Part shown: positions 1 through 9,387 of the stretch, in pieces | Numbering within the stretch: position 1 is the stretch's first letter | How the letters are laid out: each line of letters begins with the position of its first letter | Assembly (NCBI GenBank): GCA_036652035.1 | Contig: JAVVWR010000011.1 | Span: 1 to 57,226, forward strand | From: JAEZVV01 sp036652035 | GTDB lineage: Bacteria > Pseudomonadota > Gammaproteobacteria > Burkholderiales > Burkholderiaceae_F | DNA: 57,226 bases | Direction of reading: 5' to 3' | The notes under the pieces: model-generated | The model's database searches: none | Seen by the model: only the letters and a program-made list of their open reading frames with translations | What the model was told of the DNA's origin: nothing | Translations under genes and position numbers: made by a program

Positions 1-2
1 GT

Positions 3-2651
3 GCGCACGGATGGGACGAGGAGGATTACCTCGCGGCGGTGCACGAGGTTCCCGTGTTCAGCCGCCACCGCGTCGAGGCACTGATCGCCCTATTCGCCAG
101 CTACGGCACGGCTCTCATCAGCCACTGGGAAACCGGGCGCGCCGCTGCCACTGCCAGCGAGAAAATCCGCCGTTTCGCGCATATCCAGGCCACGACCGCG
201 AACGAGACCGACGCCCTGCTCCACGCCATCATCGACGACCTGCCGGGACTGGTCGCGCTCAAGGACGAGCAAGGCCGTTACCTGATGGCCAACCGGACCC
301 TGGCCGAGCTCTATGGCAAGACGCCCGCCGACATGGTCGGGCGGCTCGATGAAGAGCTTCAACCCGAGCCGGAACACCCCGCCTGCGCCCAACGTCATTC
401 GCTCGACGTTCTCGCCAGTGGCGCCACCCAGGTCGTCGACCAGGCCATGATCGATCAGTCGAGCGGGCGCGAGCGCCACTTCCGGCTGACCAAGCGCCCC
501 TTCACCGGCGCCAGGGGCGAGCAGCGACTGCTCATCGTCGGCCAGGAAATCAGCGAACTGCTGCAGGCGCAGGTAGCGACCCGCCAGGCCAAGAACCGCC
601 TCGAGTTCGCACTGGGCATCGCGGGCGACGCGGTCTGGGAATGGGACATCGAATCGGGCCGGATCATCCACAACGAACAGTGGCGCCGCACCTTTGACGC
701 TCCCAACGACGGATTCGAGCACAGCTATGCCGAGTTCATCTCACTGATCCACCCCGATGATCGCGAACGCTTCCGTCGCCACTGCGCCGCGGTCGACGCC
801 GACGACAAACTCGAATGCGAACACCGCATGGAGACCTATCTCGGCCGCAAGATCTGGGTCCGGGTGCGCGGCCGGGTATCTGAGCGCAACCCCAGCGGCC
901 GCGCGCTGAAAATGATCGGGCGCATCACCGACATCACGGCCGAGCGCGCCACTGCCGAAGCGCAACGAATCGCCGCCGTCGCCTTCGAATCGCAGGAAGG
1001 CATGATCGTCACTGACCGGCATGCGCGCATCCTGCGGGTCAACCACGCTTTCACCGAGCTGACCGGATACAGCGCCGAGGAAGCGATCGGCCACACGCCT
1101 TCGCTGCTGCGCTCGGGCCGCCACGACGCGACCTTCTACATGACGATGTGGCAGCAGATCGCTGCCACGGGTCGCTGGCAGGGCGAGGTCTGGAATCGGC
1201 GCAAGAACGGCGACAGTTTCCCCGAGTGGCTCACCATCACCGCGGTGCGCGACGAAATCGGCGCAGTCAGCCACTACGTTGGCGCCTTTCTCGACATCAC
1301 CGAGCAGAAGGAGGCCCAGACCCGGATCAGCCATCTGGCCTTTTACGATCCGCTCACCGGCCTGCCCAACCGCCGCCTGCTGCTCGAACGCCTGCCGCAG
1401 ACAACCTCCGAACACCGGCGCTCGGGGCAATATGGCGCCCTGATTTTTCTCGACATCGACCACTTCAAAACGCTCAACGACACCCTCGGCCATGACGTCG
1501 GCGACCAGTTCCTGCGCCTGGTCGCGCAGCGGCTCAAGCAGCTCGTGCGCGAAACCGATACGGTGGCGCGTCTGGGCGGCGACGAATTCGTGATCCTTCT
1601 GCCCCAGCTCGGCACCGCGATCGGTACCGCCGTCCGCGTCACAGCCACGCTGGCCCAGAAACTGTGCACCGCGCTCGGCCAGCCCTACGAACTCGCCAAC
1701 CGCATGCTCTACAGCTCGGCCAGCCTGGGAATCTGCCTGTTCCCCGCGCACGAGAACGCGCACGAGGACGCAGCCGAGAGCCTGCTCAAGCAGGCCGACC
1801 TCGCGCTCTACAAAGCCAAGGGAGCGGGCCGCAACCAGATCCGCTTCTACAGCCCGGAACTTCAGGCGGCAGTCGACCAGCGCGCCCAGATCGAAGCCGG
1901 CTTGCACCAGGCGCTCGAGCAGCACCAGTTCGAGCTTCATTTCCAGCCGCAGATTGACGCCGACGGCCATGCGATTGGCGCCGAAGCCTTGCTGCGCTGG
2001 CGCACCGCGGCAGGCGACTGGGTGATGCCGAACCAGTTCATCGCGATCGCCGAAGACACCGGGCTGATCGTTCCGATCGGCAACTGGGTGATCGACACGG
2101 CCTGCGCGCAACTCGCCCGCTGGTCAAGCGACCCGGTCACCGCGCGGCTTAGCCTGTCGATCAACATCAGCGAACGTCAGACCCGGCAAGCGGATTTTGT
2201 CCAGACCGTAAGCGCCGCGGTAAGCCGTCATCGAATCGACCCCTACCGGCTCAAGCTCGAACTCACCGAAAGCCTGGTGATCGCCGATATCGATCAGATC
2301 GTCGCCAAGATGCTGGCCCTGCGCCGCATCGGCGTGCAGTTTTCGATGGACGACTTCGGTACCGGCTACTCGTCGCTGTCGGCGTTGCATCAGCTGCCGC
2401 TCGAGCAGATCAAGATCGACCAGTCCTTTGTTCGCGGTCTTGGCAGCCAAAGCGAAGACGGCGTGATCGTGCGCGCCATCATCGCCATGTCGCGTTCGCT
2501 GCAGCTGCGGGTGCTGGCCGAGGGAGTCGAGACCGAGGCCGAATTCGCGGTCCTGCGCGAGCTCGGCTGCGACGCCTACCAGGGATTTTTATTTGGCCGG
2601 CCGCTGCCGGTGGCGGCCTTCGAACAAGCGCTGCGCGAGCGCCACGCTTAA
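3..2651 (+). CDS. PocR-PAS-GGDEF-EAL cyclic-di-GMP signalling protein, 5' end outside the window
   Basis: Multidomain c-di-GMP enzyme that continues beyond the left edge: the frame is open from base 3, and the first ~25 residues (W-D-E-E-D-Y-L, then V-P-V-F-S-R-H-R-V-E-A-L) look like the end of a PocR sensory domain, so the GTG at 39 is probably not the start. Counting residues from base 39, three PAS-like domains lie at about 58-175, 185-305 and 310-430, then GGDEF (GGDEF at 513-517) and EAL (EALLRW from 649). The GGDEF motif is intact and has an inhibitory-site RxxD (RETD) five residues upstream. The EAL half keeps ELTES, DDFGTGYSS, K in QIKIDQSF and AEGVE. Both cyclase and phosphodiesterase activities are therefore possible; the net activity cannot be read from sequence. 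It is convergent with miaA. Confidence 0.93.
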   Translation, partial: AHGWDEEDYLAAVHEVPVFSRHRVEALIALFASYGTALISHWETGRAAATASEKIRRFAHIQATTANETDALLHAIIDDLPGLVALKDEQGRYLMANRTLAELYGKTPADMVGRLDEELQPEPEHPACAQRHSLDVLASGATQVVDQAMIDQSSGRERHFRLTKRPFTGARGEQRLLIVGQEISELLQAQVATRQAKNRLEFALGIAGDAVWEWDIESGRIIHNEQWRRTFDAPNDGFEHSYAEFISLIHPDDRERFRRHCAAVDADDKLECEHRMETYLGRKIWVRVRGRVSERNPSGRALKMIGRITDITAERATAEAQRIAAVAFESQEGMIVTDRHARILRVNHAFTELTGYSAEEAIGHTPSLLRSGRHDATFYMTMWQQIAATGRWQGEVWNRRKNGDSFPEWLTITAVRDEIGAVSHYVGAFLDITEQKEAQTRISHLAFYDPLTGLPNRRLLLERLPQTTSEHRRSGQYGALIFLDIDHFKTLNDTLGHDVGDQFLRLVAQRLKQLVRETDTVARLGGDEFVILLPQLGTAIGTAVRVTATLAQKLCTALGQPYELANRMLYSSASLGICLFPAHENAHEDAAESLLKQADLALYKAKGAGRNQIRFYSPELQAAVDQRAQIEAGLHQALEQHQFELHFQPQIDADGHAIGAEALLRWRTAAGDWVMPNQFIAIAEDTGLIVPIGNWVIDTACAQLARWSSDPVTARLSLSINISERQTRQADFVQTVSAAVSRHRIDPYRLKLELTESLVIADIDQIVAKMLALRRIGVQFSMDDFGTGYSSLSALHQLPLEQIKIDQSFVRGLGSQSEDGVIVRAIIAMSRSLQLRVLAEGVETEAEFAVLRELGCDAYQGFLFGRPLPVAAFEQALRERHA

Positions 2652-2667
2652 ACCACGCAGACGCTCG

Positions 2668-3597
2668 TCAGAGGTGGCGCCGCACCAAAGCCAAGGCGGA
2701 GTCCGCCGCGTCGGGCGCAAGCGAATCGATCCGCTCCACCTCGGCCATCGAGCGCAACCAGGTCAGCTGGCGCTTGGCGAGCTGGCGCGTCGCCGCAATG
2801 CCGGCGGCACGGAACGTGGCCCAGGGCGTGCCGCCCTCGAGGTGTTCCCAGGCCTGGCGGTAACCGACCGATCGCATCGAAGGCAGATCCGCGTTGAGCT
2901 CGCCGCGCGCCATCAAGACCCGCACCTCGTCGAGAAAGCCGGCAGTGAGCATGGCGTCAAAGCGTTGTTCGATCCGGGCGTGGAGCCCGGCCCGATCCTG
3001 CGGCACCAAGGCCAGCGTTGCCACCGACACGGGCGGACGTTGCGGCGCTGAAAACAGCTGCGACAGCGGCGTGCCGGTGAGTTCGAACACTTCCAGCGCA
3101 CGCTGGATCCGCTGGCTGTCAGCCGGTGGCAAACGGGCGGCCGTCACCGGATCGACCTGGGCCAGGCGCGCGTGCATCGCCGGCCAGCCGATCGCCTCGG
3201 CCTCTTGCTCGAGACGATCGCGCACGGCGGGGTCGGCTGGCGGCAGGCTCGACAAACCCTCGCGCAAAGCCTTCGCATAAAGCATGGTGCCGCCAACGAT
3301 CAAGGGCAGACGACCGCGGGCGCGGATCTGACGAATCAGCGGCACGGCATCCTTGACGAAATCGGCCGCCGAATACGGCTCGTCGGGTTCCCGGATATCG
3401 ATCAGATGGTGCGGCACCGCGGCCCGCTCGGCTGCGCTCGGCTTGGCGCTGCCGATATCGAGGCCGCGGTAGACCAGGGCCGAGTCGATCGAAATGATCT
3501 CGAGCGGAACCGCGGCGGCGAGTGCCATCGCCAGCGCGGTCTTGCCGCTGGCGGTCGGGCCGAGCAGGAGCACGGCATCAGTGGGCAATGGCGCCAT
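2668..3597 (-). CDS. miaA: tRNA dimethylallyltransferase MiaA
   Basis: Transfers a dimethylallyl group to A37 of tRNAs that read UNN codons. The 309-residue product has the P-loop GPTASGKTALA near its N-terminus, the family block IISIDSALVYRGLDIGSAKP and the following HHLIDIREPDEPYSAADF, and has the usual family length. Its ATG lies inside the end of the upstream MFS gene (20-base overlap), so the two are probably co-transcribed. In many proteobacteria miaA sits directly beside mutL; here mutL is about 10 kb away. The gene is convergent with the GGDEF-EAL gene, with only 16 bases between the stops. Confidence 0.96.
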   Translation of the reverse strand: MAPLPTDAVLLLGPTASGKTALAMALAAAVPLEIISIDSALVYRGLDIGSAKPSAAERAAVPHHLIDIREPDEPYSAADFVKDAVPLIRQIRARGRLPLIVGGTMLYAKALREGLSSLPPADPAVRDRLEQEAEAIGWPAMHARLAQVDPVTAARLPPADSQRIQRALEVFELTGTPLSQLFSAPQRPPVSVATLALVPQDRAGLHARIEQRFDAMLTAGFLDEVRVLMARGELNADLPSMRSVGYRQAWEHLEGGTPWATFRAAGIAATRQLAKRQLTWLRSMAEVERIDSLAPDAADSALALVRRHL

Positions 3598-4807
3598 CGC
3601 GTCGAACCAGAATGTTGGCCAAGGTGAATGTGGTGAGAGAAATCAGGCTGATCGTCAGCACCATGGGGTAGACGCTGCCGTCATACGTGGCACCCATCAG
3701 GCCGCCGATCAAGCTCGCGGCCAACATCGTGATGGCCCCCGACAGCGCCGCCGCGGCGCCAGCATTGACGGGGAACTCGGCCATCACCCCCGCTTGCGAG
3801 GGTGGCTGAAGCAGGCCGTGCGAGACGCCGAAAATCATCATCGGAACCACGATCGCGGCCGCGTGATGCACGCCCGCCAGCGCGAACGCGAGCATCGCGG
3901 CCCCCGCCACCAATTGCAGGCCCGCGCCCAGATACACCGTGCGCTGAATGCCGCGCCGACGCAGCAGTCGCTGACACGCGAACGAGCCGAGCAGATAGCC
4001 GCTCACCATCAAACCAAACGAGATCGCCATCGCCATGGCCGACAGGCCGAGCACCCGGATCAGGACAAAGGACGAACCCGAGATGAAAGCGAACAAGCCG
4101 CCGTAGGTGCTGGCCGACGTCAGCGCGTAGGCGCGAAAGCCGGGCGAGGCGAGCAGGCGGCGATAGGTCGAGAGCATCGGTTGCCAGGCCAGCGCGCGCC
4201 GGTCGCGCTTGAGGTTGGTTTCGGCCAGCCGACGCCAGGCGAGCGCCAACAAGCCAGCGCTGATCAAGGCAAGCGCGGCAAAAACCGCGCGCCACCCGGC
4301 CACGGCGAGCAAGCCCGCACCCAGCAGCGGCGAGACCAGCGGTGCGATGCTCATGATCGTTCCTGCCGCGGCCAGCACGCGGGCCCCGTCCTGCGGCGCA
4401 AACACGTCGCGCACCACACCGCGTCCGGCCACCATGATCGAACACACGCCCACGCCTTGCAGGACACGGCCGACGATCAAGACTTCGAGCGCGGGAGCGG
4501 CCATGCAGACCAGCGCGCCCACGCCATAGATGGCCACTCCGCCCAACATCACCGGCAGGCGGCCATAGCAATCGCTCAAGGGACCGGCGATCAACTGCCA
4601 GACGCCCACCGCGATCACGAAGGCCGAGAGTGTCCATTGCGCCGCCGCCACCGGCGCGCCAAACGCGGCCGCGATCGCCGGCAGTGTCGGCAGATAGAAG
4701 TCGGTCGCAAGCGGTTGCAAAGCCATCAGACCGGCGAGCAGCCACACCAGGAAGGGCGTGGCCGCGCGGGACGTGCTGGCGAGGGATGAGGGGGTAACGG
4801 CAGACAT
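3578..4807 (-). CDS. Bcr/CflA-type multidrug efflux MFS transporter
   Basis: Inner-membrane drug/proton antiporter of the 12-helix DHA1 class. The sequence shows the early block ATDFYLPTLPAIAAAF typical of Bcr/CflA proteins, motif A in the loop after helix 2 (GPLSDCYGRLPVML), and the R-G-V-V-R-D-V-F block in the first half. The ATG at 4807 gives 409 residues, normal for the family; a TTG at 4828 would add seven residues but is a weaker choice. No clear Shine-Dalgarno sequence precedes either. The gene overlaps the start of miaA by 20 bases. Substrate unknown; family members export bicyclomycin, chloramphenicol or other small molecules. Confidence 0.9.
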   Translation of the reverse strand: MSAVTPSSLASTSRAATPFLVWLLAGLMALQPLATDFYLPTLPAIAAAFGAPVAAAQWTLSAFVIAVGVWQLIAGPLSDCYGRLPVMLGGVAIYGVGALVCMAAPALEVLIVGRVLQGVGVCSIMVAGRGVVRDVFAPQDGARVLAAAGTIMSIAPLVSPLLGAGLLAVAGWRAVFAALALISAGLLALAWRRLAETNLKRDRRALAWQPMLSTYRRLLASPGFRAYALTSASTYGGLFAFISGSSFVLIRVLGLSAMAMAISFGLMVSGYLLGSFACQRLLRRRGIQRTVYLGAGLQLVAGAAMLAFALAGVHHAAAIVVPMMIFGVSHGLLQPPSQAGVMAEFPVNAGAAAALSGAITMLAASLIGGLMGATYDGSVYPMVLTISLISLTTFTLANILVRRDGAIAH

Positions 4808-5039
4808 TCGTGAACTGGCGGCAGGCAAGCGCTCGCCGCGTCAAGGGATCCGGATTGTAGAGCGCCGCTCCCAGCACCTGCCGGGTGGCGGTGTTGTCAC
4901 CGGGGCACACTTGGAGGCGCCCTCGAATCGCTGCGTTGAGCCGCGCGGCGCGCCCGTGCTAGCTTGAGTCAGCCGGGTTCGCTGGCAGCGCCCCGGGACA
5001 GCCACAGGTCTGCCATCGCCGTAAGGAGTGAGGAACTTT

Positions 5040-6053
5040 GTGACAAGGCTTTCGGAACGGCACGCCTTGCGCGGCGTGCATGAAGCTCTGGCGCTGCTTT
5101 CGCTCGACAGCGACGAACTCTATCAACGCGTAGGCATCAACCCGGCCGGCGTTCCGGTCGACGATCTTGAACTTTCCGACCGCTTGAGCGCCCTGTGGGA
5201 AGCCGCCGCACTCGACTCGCGCGACCCCGCCATCGGCCTGCACGCCGCACGCAAAATCCATCCGGCCAAGGTGATCGGCCTGCTCGCCCACCGCACCCTG
5301 GTCGAGCGCACGCTGGAGTCGGCGGTGGCGGTGGCGGTCAAGCACATCAGCAAGCTCGCACCCTCGGTGGAGATGAGTGTCGAGCCCGACGGCGCGCTGT
5401 GCCGGATCGTGATGCGTCTGGTCGGGCGGCACCGTTCGGTGCCAATGCAGCGCTACGATTTCGCCGCCTTTTCGATGCTGCGCAATTTTGAATGGGTGAC
5501 CGGGGCCCGTCTGGCGCCGGCCGCGGTCGAACACCCGTTTCCCGAACCCGACGATCGCCAACCCTATGACTCGGCCTACGGCGTTCCGGTTCAGTTCGGC
5601 ATGCCGGAGATGGTCCTGGTGATGAGCGAGGCCGACATGAAGCAGGCCATCCCCACCGCCGACCCCGGCATGGTCACCCTGCTCGATCGCCTGCTCGCCA
5701 AGGTCCAACTCAAGATCGAGCAGCCGATCTCGTCACGCGTGCGCCGCCAGTTTCACGACGGCATGCACAAGGGCGAGCCGCGCCGGGAAGTCATCGCCGC
5801 TCGGCTGGCGATGAGCGAACGCACCCTGCAACGCCGGCTGGCGGCCGAAGGCACGAGTTACGCCGAACTGCTCGATTCCGAACGCCGCGAAGCGGCGCAA
5901 CGTCTGCTCGCCATCGGGCGCCTGTCACCGACCGAGATGAGCTACCGGCTTGGTTTTTCCGACCCCAGCAATTTCTACCGCGCGTGCAAACGCTGGTTCG
6001 GACAGGCACCCAGCCAGATGCTGGGGCCGGTCCGAACCCCGCAGGCGATCTGA
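5040..6053 (+). CDS. AraC-family transcriptional regulator with arabinose-binding-like N-domain
   Basis: DNA-binding regulator of the type with an N-terminal effector domain of about 200 residues (PF12625-like, residues ~10-200) and a C-terminal AraC double helix-turn-helix (REVIAARLAMSERTLQRRL for the first, LGFSDPSNFYRACKRWFG for the second). I chose the GTG at 5040 because a GAGTGAGGA ribosome-binding site sits just upstream; a GTG at 5028 in the same frame would add four residues. Length is 337 residues, typical of the OruR/ArgR-like subgroup. It stands alone between the divergent MFS gene and the convergent DUF2059 gene, so its target is not indicated by context. Confidence 0.88.
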   Translation: MTRLSERHALRGVHEALALLSLDSDELYQRVGINPAGVPVDDLELSDRLSALWEAAALDSRDPAIGLHAARKIHPAKVIGLLAHRTLVERTLESAVAVAVKHISKLAPSVEMSVEPDGALCRIVMRLVGRHRSVPMQRYDFAAFSMLRNFEWVTGARLAPAAVEHPFPEPDDRQPYDSAYGVPVQFGMPEMVLVMSEADMKQAIPTADPGMVTLLDRLLAKVQLKIEQPISSRVRRQFHDGMHKGEPRREVIAARLAMSERTLQRRLAAEGTSYAELLDSERREAAQRLLAIGRLSPTEMSYRLGFSDPSNFYRACKRWFGQAPSQMLGPVRTPQAI

Positions 6054-6070
6054 GGCGAGCCGCCCGCCGA

Positions 6071-6646
6071 CTAGGGCGCGATCGCCTTGCGCAGGCGCTC
6101 GCCAATCGCTTGCGACATCTGCGCGATCTTGGGATCGACCGTGGGCCGGGTTTCGGCCGCCACCTTCTCGCCCAGCGAGCGGCGCAGCTCCGGGTTGATG
6201 TCGTCGAATTTCTTGCGCACAGGCGACTCCATCAGAACGATCAGCTGCCGCAGCTCGTCCTCGGTAAAGCGCTCGGCGAGCAGCTTGCCGGCAGTCTCGG
6301 GAGCGGCCTTGGCCGCCGCGGTGCGCACCGTGGGGCTGACCTCATCGACGAACTTTTTCGCCTCGAGCGTGATGTCCTTCAACGCCGCATCCCGCTTTTC
6401 ATTCGAGACCCGGTTGTGCAAGGCCACGCGCGCCTGCCCGACCGCCTCGATCGCGGGCTGCTGCACCATGCCCACCGCAATGTCTTCGGCATGCCACAGC
6501 TGCAACACCTTGGCCACCAGTTCGGCCTTGGTCTTGGGCGTCGCGGCAGCGGAGGCCTGCGCCCACGCCGCGCCGCTCATTGCTAGCGCCAGAGTCGCCG
6601 CCGTCAACGCACGCAGCACGGGAACAGAACGATTCATTGGTTTCAT
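6071..6646 (-). CDS. DUF2059 exported protein
   Basis: Periplasmic protein of unknown function, 191 residues. Residues ~1-29 form a Sec signal peptide ending A-W-A-Q. The rest is mainly helical and carries the DUF2059 signature near the C-terminus (F-T-E-D-E-L-R-Q-L-I followed by SPVRKKFDDINPEL). The gene lies 13 bases downstream of the FadL-like barrel gene on the same strand and may be the last gene of the C39/exported-protein cluster, but DUF2059 proteins are common elsewhere, so a functional link is only inferred from position. Confidence 0.85.
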   Translation of the reverse strand: MKPMNRSVPVLRALTAATLALAMSGAAWAQASAAATPKTKAELVAKVLQLWHAEDIAVGMVQQPAIEAVGQARVALHNRVSNEKRDAALKDITLEAKKFVDEVSPTVRTAAAKAAPETAGKLLAERFTEDELRQLIVLMESPVRKKFDDINPELRRSLGEKVAAETRPTVDPKIAQMSQAIGERLRKAIAP

Positions 6647-6659
6647 GGTGAGCTTCGTG

Positions 6660-8273
6660 TCAGAACTTCTGGTTGATGGTGATGCCGCCGTACTGCAGCG
6701 AGTTGCCGCCCTTGACGTCGAGCCCGGCGTAAGGGTTGTAGATGACGTTGAAGAATTTGTCGCAGTTGAGCGCGCAGCTGGTGTTGGCCGGCAGGTTGAA
6801 CTTGCCCTGAGTGACGCTGAAGCCGACGTTGATGTCGGTCTTGTCGCTCAGCTTCCACTGGAATCCCGCGCTGTAGATATTGAGCGTCGGCAAGGGCGCG
6901 ATCAGGTCGAGCACGTTGTTGGGAATCGAGGTCTTGCGCGGCTCATAACCAAAGCGCAGCTTGAGCCGGTTGGTCGGCGAGAGCTGCAGGCCAAAGCCCC
7001 AGTGAACGATGCTCTTGTAGCCGCGCGGAAGATTGAGAACGCTGGGGTCGGGCTGGCCAAAGAGCCGCAGCATCTCGAGCAGCTGGACGTTCTGGTCGAA
7101 CTTGATCTTGAGCGTGTCCCACGAACTCCAGCGCGCGTAGTTGGCATCGACGTTGAACTGCAGCCAGCGCGTCGGCTTGAGCGCGACCCCGACCTGGAAG
7201 TGGCGCGGATGCGGCAGCACCATGGTCATCGACCCTTCCTGCACCGCCGGAATGTTGGGCGGAATGCCAAACATCGACGCGAGCATCGGCCCCAGCAGAC
7301 TCTTGTAAAGACCGGCCGAAAACTCGCGCAGCATCGGTTCGGTATCGAAGCGGTAGGTGCCGCGCAGGACCGAATCGCTGCCGCCGCGATAGACCCCGCC
7401 GATCGAGATCCACTCGTAGGGCTCCCACAGCACGCCCGCGTTCATGGTCAGATCGACCGCCGCCGACGCATCAATCTGCATCCGGGCGGCTTTCTTGAAG
7501 GGATTGAGCCGCCCCTCCTTGCCGCCGCTGCACAGCCCGAACATGAACATGTCGATCGGGTTGCCGCCATCCTCGGGACAGAAGCCCTGCTGCAGCTTGC
7601 CGACGATGCCCAGGAAATCGTTGGGCGTCCGCATGTCGGTATCGAGCGCGAAGCCCTGGTGCGCCACCGGCACGGCAATCCCGACGCTCAACTGATCGTT
7701 GACCTTGTAGCCCACCGACGGCGAGAGATAGACCAGGCGCTGAATCACCGCCATCCGGCCATCAAAACGGGCCGGGTCGTCGCTGTCGGTGCGCTCGAAG
7801 CCCACCGCCTGCGGCAGGTAGGTCGCGGTAGCGAAGGTAAACGGCGAGTTGTCGGGCTTGTACGAAAAGCCCAGGCCGGCACCGACCAGCACCGGGAAGG
7901 ACGAGCCCGGCACCCCATGGAACGGAACGTAAAGCGTCTGCCTGAATTTGCCGGTGTGGGTGCCCGCGATCGGGTCGTCGGTCCAGCCGCCGATCGAAAA
8001 GCCTTCGGGCTTGGAAAACTCGGCCCAGGCACGGAAACGCGCCGCGAAAAAGCTGTCGTACTTTTGTTGGCCTTCGAGCCGCGCCAGGCCGGCCGGATTG
8101 AAGTGGATCGACTCGATCCCCGGTGGATCCGCCGTCACCGCGTTGCCGAGCGACATCGCGGTGACACTGGTCGCGAGGTTCTCGGTCATCGCGGCCTGAG
8201 TGCCGCCCGCCGCTCCGACCAGAGCGACGAGCAGGCCAGCGGCGCGCCGCTGTAAGCCTTGCCCCTTCAGCAT
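6660..8273 (-). CDS. OmpP1/FadL-family outer-membrane channel
   Basis: Long beta-barrel protein of the FadL type, which passes hydrophobic molecules across the outer membrane. The ATG at 8273 begins a good signal peptide (MLKGQGLQRRAAGLLVALVG, cleaved around T-Q-A-A); an in-frame extension to 8318 would overlap the upstream gene. The mature N-terminus has the family block IHFNPAGLARLEG, and the protein ends in phenylalanine (G-G-I-T-I-N-Q-K-F), as expected for BAM-inserted barrels. Length 537 residues, slightly longer than E. coli FadL. The start lies 10 bases after the stop of the upstream barrel gene, so the two are surely co-transcribed. Its ligand and its role beside a C39 peptidase are unknown. 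Confidence 0.88.
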   Translation of the reverse strand: MLKGQGLQRRAAGLLVALVGAAGGTQAAMTENLATSVTAMSLGNAVTADPPGIESIHFNPAGLARLEGQQKYDSFFAARFRAWAEFSKPEGFSIGGWTDDPIAGTHTGKFRQTLYVPFHGVPGSSFPVLVGAGLGFSYKPDNSPFTFATATYLPQAVGFERTDSDDPARFDGRMAVIQRLVYLSPSVGYKVNDQLSVGIAVPVAHQGFALDTDMRTPNDFLGIVGKLQQGFCPEDGGNPIDMFMFGLCSGGKEGRLNPFKKAARMQIDASAAVDLTMNAGVLWEPYEWISIGGVYRGGSDSVLRGTYRFDTEPMLREFSAGLYKSLLGPMLASMFGIPPNIPAVQEGSMTMVLPHPRHFQVGVALKPTRWLQFNVDANYARWSSWDTLKIKFDQNVQLLEMLRLFGQPDPSVLNLPRGYKSIVHWGFGLQLSPTNRLKLRFGYEPRKTSIPNNVLDLIAPLPTLNIYSAGFQWKLSDKTDINVGFSVTQGKFNLPANTSCALNCDKFFNVIYNPYAGLDVKGGNSLQYGGITINQKF

Positions 8274-8283
8274 CGCCGCGCGC

Positions 8284-9279
8284 TCAGAAGTTGAACGGGA
8301 TGTTGACCGAGATGCCAAAGTTCGGCGATTCCGGGGTGAGGCCGAAGTTGACCGTGGTGTTGACCGTGGTCGTCGGCGAGAAGCGGTAGCCCATCCCCAT
8401 CGAAATGATCGCGCTGGTGCCGGTGCTGGTTGTCACGCTCGAGCCGTCGGCGAAAGTCAGTTGCGGCGCGCCGCTGATGCTCTGCTGAAAAGCGAGCGAG
8501 GTCGTCACCGTGTACGACAGCGCATAGGCCATGCCGAAGCCAAAGCTCACGCTCGTTCCCGGCGCCACCTCGGTCAGCACTTTCGAGCCGCGGCGCTGAT
8601 CCAGACCGGTCGCGGGCAGGCTGGCGGTGACGCTGAGCGAACCGAACAAGGCCACCGGGTCGGCAATCTTGTTGGCGTTCAGGCCCAGGGTGAAGCCCCA
8701 GGTGCCCGAGCCCGTCGCCACGTCCTGGCCCGCCACGCCGTCGAACGGGCTGCGTCCGGTTGGCATCCGCACCTGGGCCGAGGCGGTGAGCGCAGGCCAG
8801 TCGCGCGTCATGCCAAAGGGCTGCCAGCGAGCGCCCATCAGAACGTCGCCAATCGAGTGCGACAGACCGCTGAACTCGACACTGTCGGCGTACTTGCTCA
8901 CCAGCGGCAGCGAGGCCGACAGGGTCAGGTTGTTGAACAGGCCGTAGTCGCCCGAGAGCGTGTTGACGATCGTGTGCGAGGCCTGGTTCTCGATCGCAAA
9001 GTTGGTGCCGAGCGAAGCATCGCCGCTCATGATCCGTTCGCGCCCGATGAAGGTGTAACTGCCGTCGTACGTGATCGAGTAGCGCCCCTTCTTGATCAGC
9101 GAGTACTGCTTGTCGATCGCAGTCAGCGCGTCCTTGAGCTCCTGCGATGTGGTCGATTCGCCGTCCTTCTTCGAGAGCGCTTCGCGGGCCGCACTCGCAT
9201 CAACCGGCTTTTCCTGCGCCGCAGCGCCAAGACAGACGACCAGCAGAGTGGCCAGGGCAAGAACAGGGGTACTGCGCAT
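8284..9279 (-). CDS. outer-membrane beta-barrel with helical N-terminal segment, FapF-like by architecture
   Basis: Outer-membrane protein of 331 residues. Residues 1-21 are a Sec signal ending L-G-A-A-A-Q. Residues ~25-62 are charged and helix-prone (SAAREALSKKDGESTTSQEL and on), and from ~66 the sequence alternates in beta-strand fashion to a C-terminal phenylalanine (V-N-I-P-F-N-F), the barrel insertion signal. A helical plug ahead of a small barrel is the layout of FapF, the export pore of Pseudomonas functional amyloid; generic databases may call it simply 'transporter'. It follows the C39 peptidase gene by 108 bases and precedes the FadL-like gene by 10. I infer it is the export pore for the small exported proteins upstream; homology to FapF itself is not established. 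Confidence 0.78.
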   Translation of the reverse strand: MRSTPVLALATLLVVCLGAAAQEKPVDASAAREALSKKDGESTTSQELKDALTAIDKQYSLIKKGRYSITYDGSYTFIGRERIMSGDASLGTNFAIENQASHTIVNTLSGDYGLFNNLTLSASLPLVSKYADSVEFSGLSHSIGDVLMGARWQPFGMTRDWPALTASAQVRMPTGRSPFDGVAGQDVATGSGTWGFTLGLNANKIADPVALFGSLSVTASLPATGLDQRRGSKVLTEVAPGTSVSFGFGMAYALSYTVTTSLAFQQSISGAPQLTFADGSSVTTSTGTSAIISMGMGYRFSPTTTVNTTVNFGLTPESPNFGISVNIPFNF

Positions 9280-9387
9280 GGAACGGTCTCCTTCTACTGC
9301 GTGGATGTCGCACGCTGATCTCCCTCGCAGGGAGCAGCGCGCCGGTCAAACTCGAAAGGAAATGGAGTGCGCTTGGGTGATGCGCGA

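Noticed and set aside
741..2111. Long minus-strand open frame under the GGDEF-EAL gene
   Set aside because: It is antisense to an intact multidomain protein; high GC creates long open shadows and the translation has no recognisable domain.
3494..4789. 431-codon plus-strand frame across the MFS gene
   Set aside because: Composition is His/Arg/Gln rich with no family motif; the minus strand encodes a clear MFS transporter.
6087..8255. 722-codon plus-strand frame opposite the DUF2059 and FadL genes
   Set aside because: Antisense shadow; no signal or domain and it crosses two well-supported genes.
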